A stretch of DNA of 64,000 nucleotides from Agapanthus africanus (GCA_030015575.1 CM057340.1:750207632-750271631); one strand, 5' to 3'; counted from the first letter of the stretch, positions 21,235-34,272 are shown. Numbers and translations are program-made. Notes: generated by a model not told the origin, from the sequence alone.

Positions 21235-22999
21235 CAAAGAGCATTCACCCTCTTCTTTACCTTTAAGGCCAGCTACACTGGCGATCATGCCAAAAGATTC
21301 CGCCGGTATTTAGAGGATGAGAGCCGTCATTCCAAGAAGTATCCTCTTCATTTTGATTGGGACGCGCAGCACAACCGTTCTTTTGACGCGTTCTGACAAC
21401 AAGCATGGGTATTATTATATATTTTTATTTGATTTATCAAATAAATTTACTATCATTTGACACTAATAATTTAAAAACATTAATTTCTTGTATTTGCAGG
21501 TGGATTATGAATTTCCTGCAGTCTATCCTTGATGATCCTAATGAGGAGGAGGATGAAGAGCTCGATCTTCGCGCTATTTACCGGGGCCTTAAGGACAACA
21601 TGCAGAATAAGGTCCGGTATAATAGGAATCAATTGAAGAAAGATTGTTATGACTTATCACTGGCGACCCCTGAAGAGTAGAGAGCCTCTCCTACAGTCTC
21701 CAGCTTTTAGCGGGATCGATTTAGGGACACGACCTTGCATGTGCCTGTATTGGACGTCTGAGCATAAGCATGTTTGTAATTTAAATGTAATTCACTGTTT
21801 AGTATATAATTTATTTATTTATTGCTGAATTAGAAAACTAAATCTAATTGTGTTGTGTAGAAGCAGGCCCAACAAAACAAGGAGAGTTGGAAGTCGACGA
21901 AGAGGGGTTGAGTTACCTACACGGATGGCTCCAAGAACAGAACTCGTGTCATCGATGCAGCGGTAAATTATAATATATTTCTTTTGATATAATACAATAT
22001 GAAAAATTATATTATAGATGCATGTTTTTGGTGAATTGCAGAGAGTTTGGATCGTCGCGGAGGGTTGTACACCAAGCATGTTGCAGGAGTATCTGTGTAC
22101 CCGCGCCACATCGACAAATCCGGTCATGGGCATGCTTACATAGCCTGACGCTGCTACAGAGGATTATTGTGTAAGTGTTAATATTTGATCTAATTCGAAT
22201 TAAATTTTGTTTTGATAAGTTTAAATTTAAATGGTTTACTTACATTTGAATATTTTGCATGGGTGTAGGCGCGAGTGGTGGAGCAGGCGAGCTTATCAGG
22301 GGTTGAGTTCAGCGGAGAGACCGATCCGGCCATGCCGACCCCTCTATCCTTGACGCCGTACATAGAAGGTATCACGGTGGCTACGAGAGAGGCCAGGGAC
22401 TTGGTCCCAGCAGCGTCCATCTGAGCTTGTTCTCCACTCTGGCGGTTACTTCTCCTACCCCGCAAGCGACGTCTGGAGAAGGAGATAGCCACATTGAAAT
22501 CCAATTTCGAGGAGTTGAAGGAGTTGGTACGTATATTATTTTTGTTTGTTTATACATATATCTTGATAGTTCTAATCTACGTAGCACTGATTTTGAATAT
22601 GGATACGAGTATGATTCGCGAATTCGCAAGAATCCGATATTGATACGAATCCGACACGAATCCTATAGATCAATAACACATCATTTCAATTCGCAAGACT
22701 TGATTTCTATACTTAGAGTTTCACAATAAGACATATAGACTAAATCTTGCACACCGTTATTGTTTTATTATATGGATTTAAAAACTTTACAGCTTCATTC
22801 TTTCATTCGTTCTGGTCCGGTTTCCGGTATACCATCGACAGCTCCGCAGGCCACTCCTTCGGCTATGGCTTCACAGGCGACTCCTTCGACAACGGCTTCG
22901 CAGTCCATTTCTCCAAATTCTTATGCTCCAGCTGCTTCAGTTTCAGGTACTACTCCAGCATCATTTCTGGAGCATTTGAGGCTCCAGGGTTACGACGCG
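21235..22999 (+). pseudogene. CACTA-associated tnpA/Ptta-type gene, 3' part
   Basis: Exon-like blocks: about 21240-21397 (FTFKASYTGDHAKRFRRYLE); 21500-21680 (DEELDLRAIYRGLKDNMQNK); 21860-21961 (QAQQNKESWKSTKRG, an in-frame TGA, then VTYTDGSKNRTRVIDAA); 22042-22170; and 22269-22527. The last ends in a coiled-coil-like IATLKSNFEELKEL before a GTACGT donor. A final exon from about 22793 is Pro/Ala/Ser/Thr/Gln-rich (GIPSTAPQATPSAMASQATP). The QN--W-S-T---YT-GS pattern is that of plant Ptta/En/Spm transposase-family proteins. It is cut at 23004 by a Tekay element. Terminal repeats of its own transposon were not found. Confidence 0.6.
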
Positions 23000-23004
23000 G
23001 ACCA

Positions 23005-25734
23005 TGTCACGCCCCGCTTCCCAAAATACGGAAACGAGGGATGACCAGACCAGCCATGCTCCTACGGTCAAGGAATAATCCCGCCGTAGTCACACTTCGG
23101 CTTCTAGCATTACATGGTAATCAGTAAACACAGCATAGAAGTAAAGAAAATACATCATTAGTTATTATATCAACTTTCATTGTTCACAATTTACAACAAA
23201 ACAAGGAAAAGAACTACTAACCAAGTGCGAATACAAGGTTTGTTTAGGGAAAGCGGTAAAGGTAAAGGAGGTACTCCCAACTAAATCTCTGCAAGCTCGA
23301 AGGGCAAGTCTGACTCCTATACTGGTTCTTCCTCGAGATATGAGCATGCATACTCAGGTCGTCAAAGCGACGTAATAGCAATATTATAATAGTGACAAGA
23401 AACAAGAAAATAAAGTAATAACAGTGGAGATAAAACGCAGGTAGTCAATATATTACTAACTGATGCAATGTATGAACTGTGTCCCTATCAGTCTCTAAGT
23501 CATCTTTGAAATCGAGTTGTGGAAAGGAGGATCATGTTTAACGAGGGTCTCGTACATACCCGAGACTACGGCCCGCTATCGCCCGGGACATAACCCTGTC
23601 AGCCGGACCGCTAGGCCCAACCTAATATATATAAGAGTCGATGTTCGAATGATCATCCTCTAAATCACTGTTCTCGCTAAATACAATTCTATTTCCACTT
23701 CGATTTCCCCTTTCTCCCCAGGTTTACACTATTTATGAGTATGGTCTAGTCGTGTACAAGTACGCACCAATAACACGGTTTTAGTCACTGTTCATTGTAT
23801 TGTTCACTGTCACGAATCATTCACTTTTCACTGGCGTACTTGACACTTCTAAACCGATACCATTCATGCACGAAAATGCATTGTACACTGAATAATAACG
23901 CGCACTATCACTAGAAGTATGGCAGTCGGGTAAAATATGTGCATTTATGCAGTTAAACAGATCATGTGTAATACGAGCTATCGTGCATCTTATGAACTTA
24001 TAAAAATTGCCTTAAATCATACATTCAAAATTCAGTAAAATGATACAAAGGCGGTAGCAAATAAACTTAGTCGGAAGTTCAACAAAATTAATTTCAGGAC
24101 AATCGGATTTCGGGTTTGCAAGTTACAGCCGTTTCATTTTAAGTGTTCGCTGCTGGAAATTCAGTTCCTAAACTGAATGTCCATTTCGCAACACAATTTT
24201 CACCCTGTTGCGATCAAAATTAGGCGACTCTATAGTTGAACAAAATTTAGATTTATCAATTAGGTTTCCAAATCACCATACTTATTCTTAATCTCACCTC
24301 TACGTCAGAAGTTATGTAATGTACAACAATAGGGTATAAGTTCTATCCCTGTTTGGGACTGCTATACGTCATGTTAATCTAAAATGCGGTTTAAATAGTA
24401 GATGACAGTGGAAAGGGATGAAATCACTTTAATTAGTTAGATAACTGTTTCATATTCACTATGATATAGGGTTTCTCAATATAACATGTTCAAGCAGCAG
24501 AGGGTAAGCATTACAAGATGAGAATCAACAGCCAGTGCTGCTCTGGACTGCAGTCCAGAACCGCACTCCGAACCAGTTTCCGTCATCTTTTTAGCATAGA
24601 AACAAATTAAAACTCTTATGGGGTTCTAGGTCGTTGAGTTGTCTTCGATTTGAGCCCTCTAACTCAACATTCTAATCTATAATCAATTAGTTATGATTTT
24701 TACAAGTTTCAGACGCGGAAAATTCAGTTTTAACGGGCTTAAATGGGGATGATCGATCACGTCAGTAACGACTGTATTTTTCTAGCCAAAACATATCACG
24801 ATGTTCATTACTATACGGGCCAACCTATGTGATCAGTTTCCGTCAATTTAACGGGGTTTTCCCCCTCGGGTTTGGCATCGAACACGTACACATTATTGAT
24901 TCGTAAGTAAAGTATATACTGTATTTATTGTCATCTAGAAATGTAATAGATAGAATTAGCATGGAGCAAGCAGGGTACTTGCATGATGACGCGTTGACGA
25001 CGCACGGCAGCGGCAATGGCACGAACGCGACCCGAACACGACACGGCAACGACTAGGCTCGAGCCTCAGCTGCGACTGCATCGAGGAGGTGTCGATGGTG
25101 GCGGGGTTGATTGCTGTGTGGTGGCCGGAAGAGGAGGCGTAGGCGAGATGGACGGCAGTGGCTGTGGTGGTCGCCGGAGTTGCTCAGGGGGAGGGCTTTG
25201 TTGGCATCGAGGAGGGTTGAGGAGCTCGAGTGGCTGCAACGTCGAAGCTCAGGTGATGCAGAAGGGGATGACGGCGGCGAGAGGGGACAACGGCGAGGAG
25301 GAGGGAAGAGGTTCGTCGGCGAGTCGGCGTTGAGGGGAGCTCAGCGGGGTGCACGGAGATGGTAGGTTGAGGTGTCTTGGAGTTGTAGGGGGTGTGAGGA
25401 GTGGCGATGAGAGGAGGCGAAGGAGGCGAGGCATTTGGGCAGAGTGGTCGGCGAGCGGTGAAGGGTCGAGGAGGAGGCAGGGGTGTAGGGGAAAAGGTGG
25501 TGAGAATGAGGAGCTCGGTTTTGCATCTGGAGGAGAGGGAGACGAAGTCGAGAGGGGTGAGTGGCGCGTGCGAGATCGTGGTCGAGGAACGGGGATGTGG
25601 GGCGACGAGGCGCGGGGTGTGGAGTGAGCGGCGACGACATGGGGCCAGTGAAAAAAGAGTAGGAAAACGAATGGACGAGTGGGGAAGAGAGAGAGCGGGT
25701 CGGGTATGGGCATGGGATTGGGTTGGGCCGGGAG

Positions 25735-25767
<33 letters not shown>

Positions 25768-25932
25768 TTTATTTTTTTTGGGGATTTATTATTTCTTTGG
25801 TTTAGAAAGGTTTTAATATTTGAACCCTAAGCATCTCAATTCAAACACAAATGCGGAGAAAATAGAAAACATTCAAGGGGACTTGGAGAAATATGGGGAA
25901 AATTTTATTGACAGAACCGCGAATTTACATCA
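23005..25932 (-). mobile_element. 3' LTR of the outer Tekay element
   Basis: On the + strand it runs from TGTCACGCCCCGCTTCCC to ...GAATTTACATCA (reverse on the element strand: TGATGTAAATTC...GGGCGTGACA). It is 2928 bp and clearly diverged from the inner element's LTRs but of the same layout, with a GC-rich part at 25000-25730 and an (AT)n run at 25745-25766. The five bases before it, GACCA (23000-23004), are the expected target duplication; the partner lies outside the window. Confidence 0.85.
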
Positions 25933-25944
25933 TACCCTCCTTAC
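25933..25944 (-). other. polypurine tract of the outer Tekay element
   Basis: On the minus strand GTAAGGAGGGTA lies directly before the LTR start TGATG, the priming site for plus-strand synthesis. Confidence 0.75.
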
Positions 25945-26031
25945 AAAAATTTCGTCCTCGAAATTTAAAAAGAAACAACGAAATCACAACACTACACAAA
26001 CAGATGTGGAAAATGTGCACGGATATCCTCC

Positions 26032-27467
26032 TCACGCTCCCATGTGGATTCCCCTGGGGAACGGCCGCCCCCAAGACACTCGGACCAACGGAATGACTTT
26101 ATTCTTCAGCACTTTTTCTCTGCGGTTGAGGATGGTGGTGGGCTGCTCCTCGTAAGATAGGTCGGTACCTAAAGCTAACTCCGAATAGTCCAGAACATGG
26201 CTCTCATCCCGAACATAACGCCGCAACTGAGATACATGGAAGGTATTGTGCACACCAGCTAGCGATGGAGGTAAGGCAAGTCGATAGGCCACATCTCCTA
26301 CTCACTCTAGAACCTCAAAAGGTCCGATGAAATGGGGACTGAGTTTCCCGCGACCTCCAAACCTGATAACTCCATGGGTAGGGGAAATCTTCAGGAATAC
26401 GTGATCTTCGACTTCAAATTCTAGTGCTCTACTGCTGGCATCCGCCCAACTGTTCTGTCGATCCTGAGCCGTCTTAATGCGATGTCTGATCATTTGGACC
26501 TTGTCGACTGTCTGAACAATGAGCTCGGGACCCAGTAATCTTCGTTCGCCCACATCATCCCAACAAACTGGGGATCGACACTTACGCCCGTAAAGTGCTT
26601 CGAAAGGAGCCATCTGGATGCTAGCCTGGTAACTGTTGGTATAAGAAAACTCGACTAGATGCAGATGATCTTCCCAGGAACCCTGGAAGTCCAGCTTGCA
26701 AGCTCTCAACATATCCTCGAGTGTCTGAATCGTACGCTTGGATTGTTCGTCTGTCTGCAGGTGATAAGCTGTGCTGAACTTGAGACGGGTACCCAAACTC
26801 TTCTGTAAGCTTCTCCAAAAGTGCGAAACAAATTTGGTGTCTTGAACTGACACAATGCTGACCGGAACGCCGTGAAGTCACACTATCTCCTGCATGTATC
26901 TCTCCGCAAGTGACTCTGTCGATTGCCCCATCCGGGAAGGTAAAAAGTGTGCAGCTTTCGTGAGGCGGTCGACGATAACCCAAATGGCGTTGTTGCCCCT
27001 AGAGCTCCATGGTAAGGCCGTCACGAAATCCAAAGTAATGTGCTCCGACTTCCATTCTGCTATCGGAAGCGGTTGTAACAGTCCCGCTGTCCTCTGATGT
27101 TCCGCCTTCACTTGCTGGCATACCAAGCACCTGGATACAAACCGCGCAATTTCTCGCTTCATCCCGTTCCACCAAAAGTGCTGCTTTAGATCTCGATACA
27201 TTTTCGTGCCTCCTGGATGCACAAAATAAGCTGAACTATGAGCCCCAGCTAGTATTTCTTCTCGAACATCCCCTTTGGGTACGCAGAGTCTCCTACCGAA
27301 TCTCAGAGAACCGTCTTCATGTATGAGTAAGTCCGTTCTCAGCCCGGCTTCTACCTGCGCTCTGAACTTTTGCAATCGAGGATCATCCGCTTGCACATCC
27401 TTGATGCGATCCACAAGAGAAGACTGCACCTGTAGTTGCCAAAACTGCTTGATTACACTCGGTGTAA
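26032..27467 (-). pseudogene. outer Tekay pol: integrase and chromodomain part
   Basis: The minus strand from 27429 gives the HHCC finger region (HSSAYFVHPGGTKMYRDLKQ ... SRCLVCQQVKAEHQ), the DDE core (HITLDFVTALPWSS; ...TLED), then ...RFGGRGKLSPHFIGPFEVLE and a chromodomain-like tail. In-frame TGA stops at 26875-26877 and 26299-26301 replace CGA, as the inner copy shows. One extra C near 26068 shifts the tail out of frame relative to the inner copy, where the tail ends ...EREEDIRARFPHLF. The coding continues at 38314 on the far side of the inner element. Confidence 0.9.
27463..27467. repeat. TSD of the inner Tekay element (left)
   Basis: TGTAA, identical to 38309-38313. The host sequence GGTGTAA|CGACCTC is part of the outer element's pol and equals GGTGTAACGACTTC at 32121-32134 of the inner copy. 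Confidence 0.95.
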
Positions 27468-30400
27468 TGTCACGCCCCGCTTCCTAAAATACGGAAAACG
27501 AGAGATGACTAGGCCAGCCATGCTCCTACGGTCAAGGAATAATCCAGCCGTAGTCACACTTCGGTTTCTAGCATTACATGGTAATCAGTAAGCAAAGCAC
27601 AGCAGTAAAGGAATTACATCACTAAATTATTACATTAAAATCCATTGTTCATGAATTACAAATAAACATGAAGAGTTACTAACTAAGTTCAATTACACGA
27701 TCTCTTTTTATGGAAAGCAGAAAAGAAAGAGAAGTACTCCGGACTAGATCTCCGTCAGCTCGAAAGGTAAATCCATCTTCTGCGCTGGTTCTTCCACGAG
27801 ATCTGAGCATGCATACTCAGATCGTCAGAGCGACGTAATAGCAATATTATTATAATGATGTGAAACAGGTAAATTAGGTAATAACAGTGAAAGTACAATG
27901 CGTGTAATCACCATGTCACTATATGATGCAAAGTATGATCTGTGTCCCTATCAGTCTCTAGGTCATGTTTCAAATCGTATAGTGGAAAGAAGGATCATGT
28001 TTAACAGGAGTCTCGTACATACCCGAGACAACGGCCCACATGCCCGGGACATAACCCTGTCAGCCGGATCACTAGATCCTACCTAATATATATATCACTG
28101 CTCGAATGATCATCCTCTAAAACACGGTCCAGCTAAATACGATTCTCTTTCCACTTCGATTTCCCCTTTTCCCCAGATATACACTATTTATGATTTTGAT
28201 TTAGTCGTGTACAAGTATACCAATGGCACGGTTTTATCACCGTTCACTGTATCAATCACTGTCACGGATCATTCATTTTACATTGGTGTACTCGACACTC
28301 CTAAACCAATATCATTCACGCACGATAATGCAATGTCCACTAAACACTAACACGCACCAACACTATGTATATGGCAAATGGGGTAAGATATGTGTATGTA
28401 TGCCATTAACAAGCCATGTATGTTATGAATCAATATGCACGTCATCAACTTACAAAAATTGCATAAATTCATATATTCGGAATTCAACGAAATGATACAA
28501 CTACGATAATAAGCACACTCTGTCAGAAGTTCATAAAAATTTGTTTCAGTTCTATTGGGTTTCCGGTATTCAAGTTACAGCCGTTTCATTTTAAGTGCTC
28601 GCGACAGGAAATTCAGTTTCTGAACTGAACGTCTGTTTCGCGGCATGAATTTCACCCAGTTGGGTTCAGAATTTAGCGACGCTACAGTTGAATAAAATCT
28701 AGGGTTTCCAATAGGGTATTCAACTCAACATACGGATTCTCAATCGAGTCTTTACGTCAAAAGTTATACACTGTTTAACACTAGTTTGTCACCTCTGAAT
28801 CTGTTTTGGACTGTTATACGTCCTGACTTTTAATTTACAAATTAAATAGCAAACGACGATGAAACGGAATGAAACCATTTGTGTTATTTATCTAACATAT
28901 TTACCTTTAATAAAATGCAGAGTTCCGCAACATACGAGTTCAGGAAACAAGGTGACACGCATTACGGGACAGTAAACAGTAACCAGAGTCGCTCTGGACT
29001 GCAGTCCAAAGCCGCACTCCGATCCAAATATCGTCACAATTTCAGTACAGAAACCATTAGAAACTTACATGGGGTTATAGTTCGTAGAGTCAGATTCGAT
29101 TTAATCCCTCGAACGCATCATTTCAGTATGTACATAATTTATGGTGATTTTAACAATATTCAGATACGGTAAATTTCTAGTTTTACGGGTATATTTGGGG
29201 GTATTCATTTTAGTCACTAACAGTCGTATTTTCCAATGAGATTTATACAAGGTATTCATTATCACACAGGCCAGTATAGGAAATCCAATTCCGTCAAATT
29301 AGATGAATATTTTCATTGGGATCATGCATCGAACAGGTATGTCATATAATTTATCGGAAATTGTAAATTTGTAAGTTATACGATTTGAGTTTGTAACACG
29401 AATAGATTAGCATGTAGCAAGTAAAATACTTGCTTGGAAACATTTCGTGGATGTACGGCGGCGGCAACGTCACGAACGCGCGACGAACGGCGTGAATTGG
29501 TTTGCACGACCTTGGCTCGCGATATGGGTTTGACGTCGGAGCTGCCCGGAGACGTCTTGTGCTTGCTGGAAGCGGAGGGGTGCTCAGTGGTTCTCTGCGA
29601 GTGCGCTGGGGTCGACGACGGTCGGCGGCGGCGCTCCGGCGATGGACAACAGTAGGGGTGCATGGATGTGTTGTGGTTTTTTGTGTTTTGAAGATAGAGA
29701 GAGAGTAGGTAGGGGCTCGGGTGTGGACTTTTGGGAGGAGGTGGAGGAGATACTGATGACGAGGAGGGTGAAGGATGGTCGACGATGTGGTGGGGTTCGC
29801 CGGCGAGAGGGTGCCGGGTGGCTGTGGTGGCGTGCAGGGATTCTCGGTTGGGTTGAGAGAGCTCGGTGGTGGAGTGAGTCAGGGGCTCTGTTGGGGAGAG
29901 GAGTGAGCGAGGGAGGAGTACGAGGTGGTGGGGTCGTCGTCGGCGTTGTCGTCGTCGGTGTAGAGATGGAGGCAGTGGGTTTCGTAGTGGGTTGAGAGAG
30001 AGGAGGTTTGAGAGTTGGAGAGTTTGAGAGAGTGAGGAGAAAGAGGAGACGAGGGGAGTAGGTTGAGTAGATCGCGAGGGGATGCGCGAGTCGTGGGGAA
30101 ACGGCTTGCGACGTGGCCGCGAGAAGCGGATCGGAGAAAGAGCGAGCGGGAAAAGAGATATAGACATTGGGGAGAAGGAGGTACTGTAGCGGGTCGGGTA
30201 GGAGGCGCGGGTGCGGGCTTGGAAGGTGTGGGCTGTGGGGGAAACGGGCTGGCGGGCTTGGGAAAATAAAAGCTTGGCTGAGAAATTATCACTTGGGGAT
30301 TTGGAGGGCTGAGGTTTGGAGGCTGGGCCGGGGGCTTAAGAATTTTAATGTTAATATTTTATTTTATTTGTTGGGCTGGGTTGTGTATATTAAGGGTTTT

Positions 30401-30594
30401 AATTGAATTTTAAATTTTGTTTTAGGTTTAGATTCTTAATTGGTTTTGATTAAGCTGAATATTGGAACTTAAGCAACCGATTACCAACAAACTTCACGAG
30501 GAAAAAATATCAGGAAGCAATCGGGAACTAGGAAAATTTTATAGATGGGAACCCTTTCTGACATTTGAGCATCCATTTTGGGGGATTTATATCA
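27468..30594 (-). repeat. 3' LTR of the inner Tekay element
   Basis: It runs TGTCACGCCC...GGGGGATTTATATCA on the + strand, 3127 bp. It has about 30 bp near the right end (30555-30580) that its partner lacks. Confidence 0.95.
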
Positions 30595-30606
30595 TACCCC
30601 CCTTAC
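30595..30606 (-). other. polypurine tract of the inner Tekay element
   Basis: On the minus strand GTAAGGGGGGTA lies next to the LTR start TGATATAAATCC. Confidence 0.8.
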
Positions 30607-30654
30607 AAAAATTTCGTCCTCGAAATTTAACAAGGATACAAAGAAACAAAAGTA

Positions 30655-31713
30655 CTAAATAAAGAGATGTGGAAAACGTGCGCGAATATCTTCCTCCCGC
30701 TCCCAGGTAGATTCCCCTGGGGAACGACCGCCCCAAGACACTCGGACTAACGGAATGACCTTGTTCTTTAGCACTTTCTCTCTGCGGTCGAGGATGGTAG
30801 TGGGCCGCTCCTCGTATGATAGATCGGTACCCAAAACTAGCTCCGAATAGTCCAGGACATGGCTCTCATCCCGAACATAACGCCGCAACTGTGACACGTG
30901 GAAGGTATTGTGCACACCAGCTAGTGATGGAGGCAAGGCAAGTCGGTAGGCCACCTCTCCTACTCGCTCTAGCACCTCAAAAGGTCCGATAAAACGGGGA
31001 CTGAGCTTTCCCCGACCTCCGAACCTGATAACTCCACGGGTAGGGGAAATCTTCAAGAACACGTGATCTCCGACTTCGAATTCTAGTGCCCTCCTGCTGG
31101 TATCTGCCCAACTCTTCTGTTGATCCTGAGCCGTCTTAATACGCTGCCTGATCATTTGGACCTTGTCGACTGTCTGAACGATGAGCTCGGGACCCAATAA
31201 TCTTCGCTCTCCCACATCATCCCAACATACTGGGGATCGACACTTCCGCCCGTAAACCGCTTCGAAAGGAGCCATCTGGATGCTAGCCTGATAACTGTTG
31301 TTATAAGAAAACTCAACTAGATGCAGATGGTCCTCCCAGGAACCCTGAAAGTCCAACATACAAGCTCTCAACATATTCTCGAGCGTCTGAATCGTACGCT
31401 CGGATTGTCCATCCGTCTACGGGTGATAAGCTGTGCTGAATTTGAGGCGGGTACCCAAGCTCTCCTGTAAGCTCCTCCAAAAGTGCGACACGAATCTGGT
31501 GTCCCGATCTGACATAATGCTGACTGGAACACCGTGAAGTCGCACTATCTCCTGCATATATCTCTCTGCCAGTGACTCTGTCGACTGTCCCACTCGGAAT
31601 GGTATGAAGTGTGCAGTTTTCGTGAGGCGATCGACGATAACCTAAATGGCGTTATTGCCCCTAGGGCTCCGTGGTAAGGCCGTCACGAAATCCATGGTAA
31701 TGTGCTCCCACTT
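30655..31713 (-). pseudogene. inner Tekay integrase core and chromodomain
   Basis: The minus-strand frame holds the DDE core: first Asp in TMDFVTALPRS, second in [12 protein letters not shown], Glu in TDGQSERTIQTLE. The GPFEVLERVGEVAYRLALPP module and NTFHVSQLRRYV follow. A C-terminal chromodomain-like segment (TTILDRREKVLKNKVIPLVR ... TWEREEDIRARFPHLF) follows. In chromoviruses this tail can direct integration to heterochromatin. In-frame stops near 31712 and 31646 replace Trp codons, and one near 31417 replaces CAG (compare the outer copy). From 31374 down to 30655 it is open for 239 codons. Confidence 0.9.
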
Positions 31714-32484
31714 TCATTCTGGTATCGGCAGTGGTTGTAATAATCCCGCTGTCCTCTGATGCTCCGCCTTCCCCTGCTGGCGTACCAGGCACCTGGATAC
31801 GAACCTCGCAATTTCCCGCTTCATTCCATTCCACCAAAAGTGCTGATTTAGGTCCCGATACATCTTTGTACCTCCCGGATGCACAGAATAAGCTGAACTA
31901 TGCGCTTCGGCCAGTACTTCTTCTCGGACATCTCCCTTGGGTACGCAGAGTCTGCTACCGAATCTCAGAGAGCCATCTTCATGTATGATCAAGTCCATTC
32001 TCAGCCCGGCTTCTACTTGCGCTCTGAATTTTTGCAATCGGGGATCATCCGCTTGTGTAGCCTTGATGCGATCCACCAGGGAAGACCGCACCTGTAGTTG
32101 CCAAAGTTGACTGAGTGCGCCCGGTGTAACGACTTCAAGCTCGAGTCTCTGAAAGTCCTCAATAATGCTCCTCTGACCGGTCAACATCATGACCGCTGGC
32201 TTGCGACTGAGCGCATCTGGTACAACATTCACCTTCCCCGGGTGATACTGAAGGTCCAAGTCATAATCTGCCATTAGCTCTAGCCATCAGCGCTGCCTCA
32301 TGTTTAGTTCCTTCTAAGTGAAGACGTACTTCAGACTTTTATGATCCGTGTACACCTCCACTTTCTCGCCCAATAGATAGTGTCTCCAAATCTTCAACGC
32401 AAAGACTACTGCAGCTAACTCCAAGTCATGCGTAGGATAGTTCTTCTCGTGATTTCTCAGTTGTCGAGAGTCGTAAGCAACCAC
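31714..32484 (-). pseudogene. inner Tekay RNase H end and integrase zinc finger
   Basis: The frame continues from RT with RNase H (VVAYDSRQL..., then [20 protein letters not shown]). It carries three in-frame stops at 32482, about 32325 and 32289, each an expected CGA/CAG turned to TGA/TAG. From 32274 it is open for 186 codons into the HHCC finger. There the last zinc ligand is changed: CLVRQQ, where the outer copy has CLVCQQ. Confidence 0.85.
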
Positions 32485-33453
32485 TCAGCCGTGCTGCATC
32501 AGAACACAGCCTAAACCCTTCCCTGAGGCATCACTGTGTATCACTAAACCATCGGAATTATCTGGTACTGTAAGGATAGGTGCCGTGGTTAACTTCTGCT
32601 TCAGTGTGTCAAATGCCTGAGTACACTCCTCTGTCCACGCAAACGGTACATCCTTCCGTGTCAGCATCGTCAATGGTTCAGCGATTCTTGAGAAGTCTTG
32701 GACGAATCTCCGATAATAACCTGCCAATCCCAGAAAACTCCTGATCTCGGCCACTGACTTCGGCGTTGGCCAATCTCTGACAGATTCTATATTTGCCGGG
32801 TCCACTGAGATGCCTTCGCCCGAAACAATGTGACCCAAGAACTGAACCTTGTCGAGCCAAAATTCACACTTGCTTAGTTTCACATATAGCTTCTCTTCCC
32901 GAAGAATTTGTAGAACCGTGCGCAAATGCTCAACATGCTCCTCCCGGGTCTTCGAGTAGACAAGTATGTCGTCGATAAACACAACGACAAACGTGTCCAA
33001 GTACTTTGCAAACACCCTGTTCATCAAGTCCATGAATATCGCTGGGGCATTGGTAACACCGAACGGCATCACAAGGAACTCGTAATGTCCGTATCGGGTC
33101 CTGAAAGCCTTCTTGCATACATCCTCGGCTGCTACTCTGATTTGGTGATATCCAGAACGGAGATCCAACTTCGAGAATACCTTGGCCCCAATTAGCTGAT
33201 CGAATAAGTCGTCGATGCACGGGATTGGATACTTGTTCTTTATTGTGACCTTGTTCAGCTCCCGATAATCTATACACATTCGCAGCGATCCATCCTTCTT
33301 CTTTACTAACAGAACTGGTGCACCCCGCGGTGAAGCGCTCGGCCGAATAAATCCCTTCTCCAATAGCTCTTCAATTTGCTTCTTCAACTCCGCCAACTCG
33401 ACTGGTGCCATTCTGTATGGGGCCTTGGATACTGGGGCCGTACCTGGAGTCAA
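32485..33453 (-). pseudogene. inner Tekay reverse transcriptase
   Basis: A 322-codon open stretch covers the [22 protein letters not shown], the first catalytic Asp in [15 protein letters not shown], the [10 protein letters not shown] box (second and third Asp), and [15 protein letters not shown], then the start of RNase H ([18 protein letters not shown]) where a TGA replaces CGA/CGG at 32485. All RT catalytic residues seen are intact. RT copies element RNA to DNA in cytoplasmic particles. The MTPG start at 33453 is not a real start: the polyprotein frame enters from the protease through a TAG at 33466. Confidence 0.9.
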
Positions 33454-33465
33454 ATCGATCGAGAA

Positions 33466-34272
33466 CTACAAGATGCGAGGAGGTGGTAGACCTGGTAGAT
33501 CTTCAGGAAATACGTCCAGAAAGTCCCGAACAATCTCTGGGGCTGGGCTCTCATCAATCTCCATAGCTGTCAGCTCCTTGGGCTTGGCTCTGTACTTGGC
33601 TGGCTCCAAAGATTCGCTTCCGCCCTCGAAAATAAACTCCGGGTGATTGGGAATGCGGAAGATCACATTCCTTGCACGGCAATCGATAACTGCATGGAAG
33701 GTACTCATCCAATCCATCCCGAGAATTGCGTCGTAACTGCCTGTCCCAATCAGAAGGAAATTCGCATAGAATTCCCTGCCACACACTACAACCGGACATG
33801 ATCTACATTCTCGACTAGATATTATAATGCCATTACCCGTATGTATCTCCCAGCCCTTGGTTAGTGGTTCATGTGGTATGGAGTGTGTATCAGCGAAATG
33901 CTCAGACAAGAAACAGTGCGATGCTCCAGAATCAAATAGTACTCTAGCTGGAAAGGAATGTACGAGTAGAGTACCTGTAACAACGTCTCCTGACGCCTCT
34001 GCCTGCTCGGCGGTCAAGGTGAAAGCCCGTCCCTGACCGCGACCTGTAAAGGGTTGCCTCTGCTCCTTTGGCTTCTGCTGCGGCGGTCCAGAACCTCCCT
34101 GAATCTCTGCTCGCTCAGGGCAACCGCTAATCCTGTGCTGACTGGATCCGCAAATCAAGCACTGTCCCTTGGCGCGGCGACAGTCCTTCTGGATATGCCC
34201 ATCTCTACCGCAGTAGGCGCAAACTACGTTCCGTCTCTGGGGGCGATGCTGTGACACGAACGGGCGCTTCAT
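33466..34272 (-). pseudogene. inner Tekay nucleocapsid knuckles and protease
   Basis: This 268-codon stretch begins MKRPFVSQHRP right after an in-frame TAA. Two CCHC knuckles are complete: residues 18-31 (C18, C21, H26, C31) and 38-51 (C38, C41, H46, C51). The aspartic protease site VLFDSGASHCFLS has its Asp at residue 114, with DAILGMDWMS downstream as expected. It ends ...LPGLPPPRIL and TAG, where the outer copy has a Glu codon. The knuckles bind RNA; the protease cuts the polyprotein. Confidence 0.9.

Noticed and set aside
25016-25805. Overlapping 90-150 codon frames on both strands
   Set aside because: Same GC-rich LTR block; translations are Gly/Arg/Ser/Pro repeats without domains and change between copies.
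29376-30292. A 263-codon minus-strand frame and its neighbours
   Set aside because: It lies inside the 3' LTR of the inner Tekay; in the partner LTR (37180-38037) it is broken, so it is not under protein selection.
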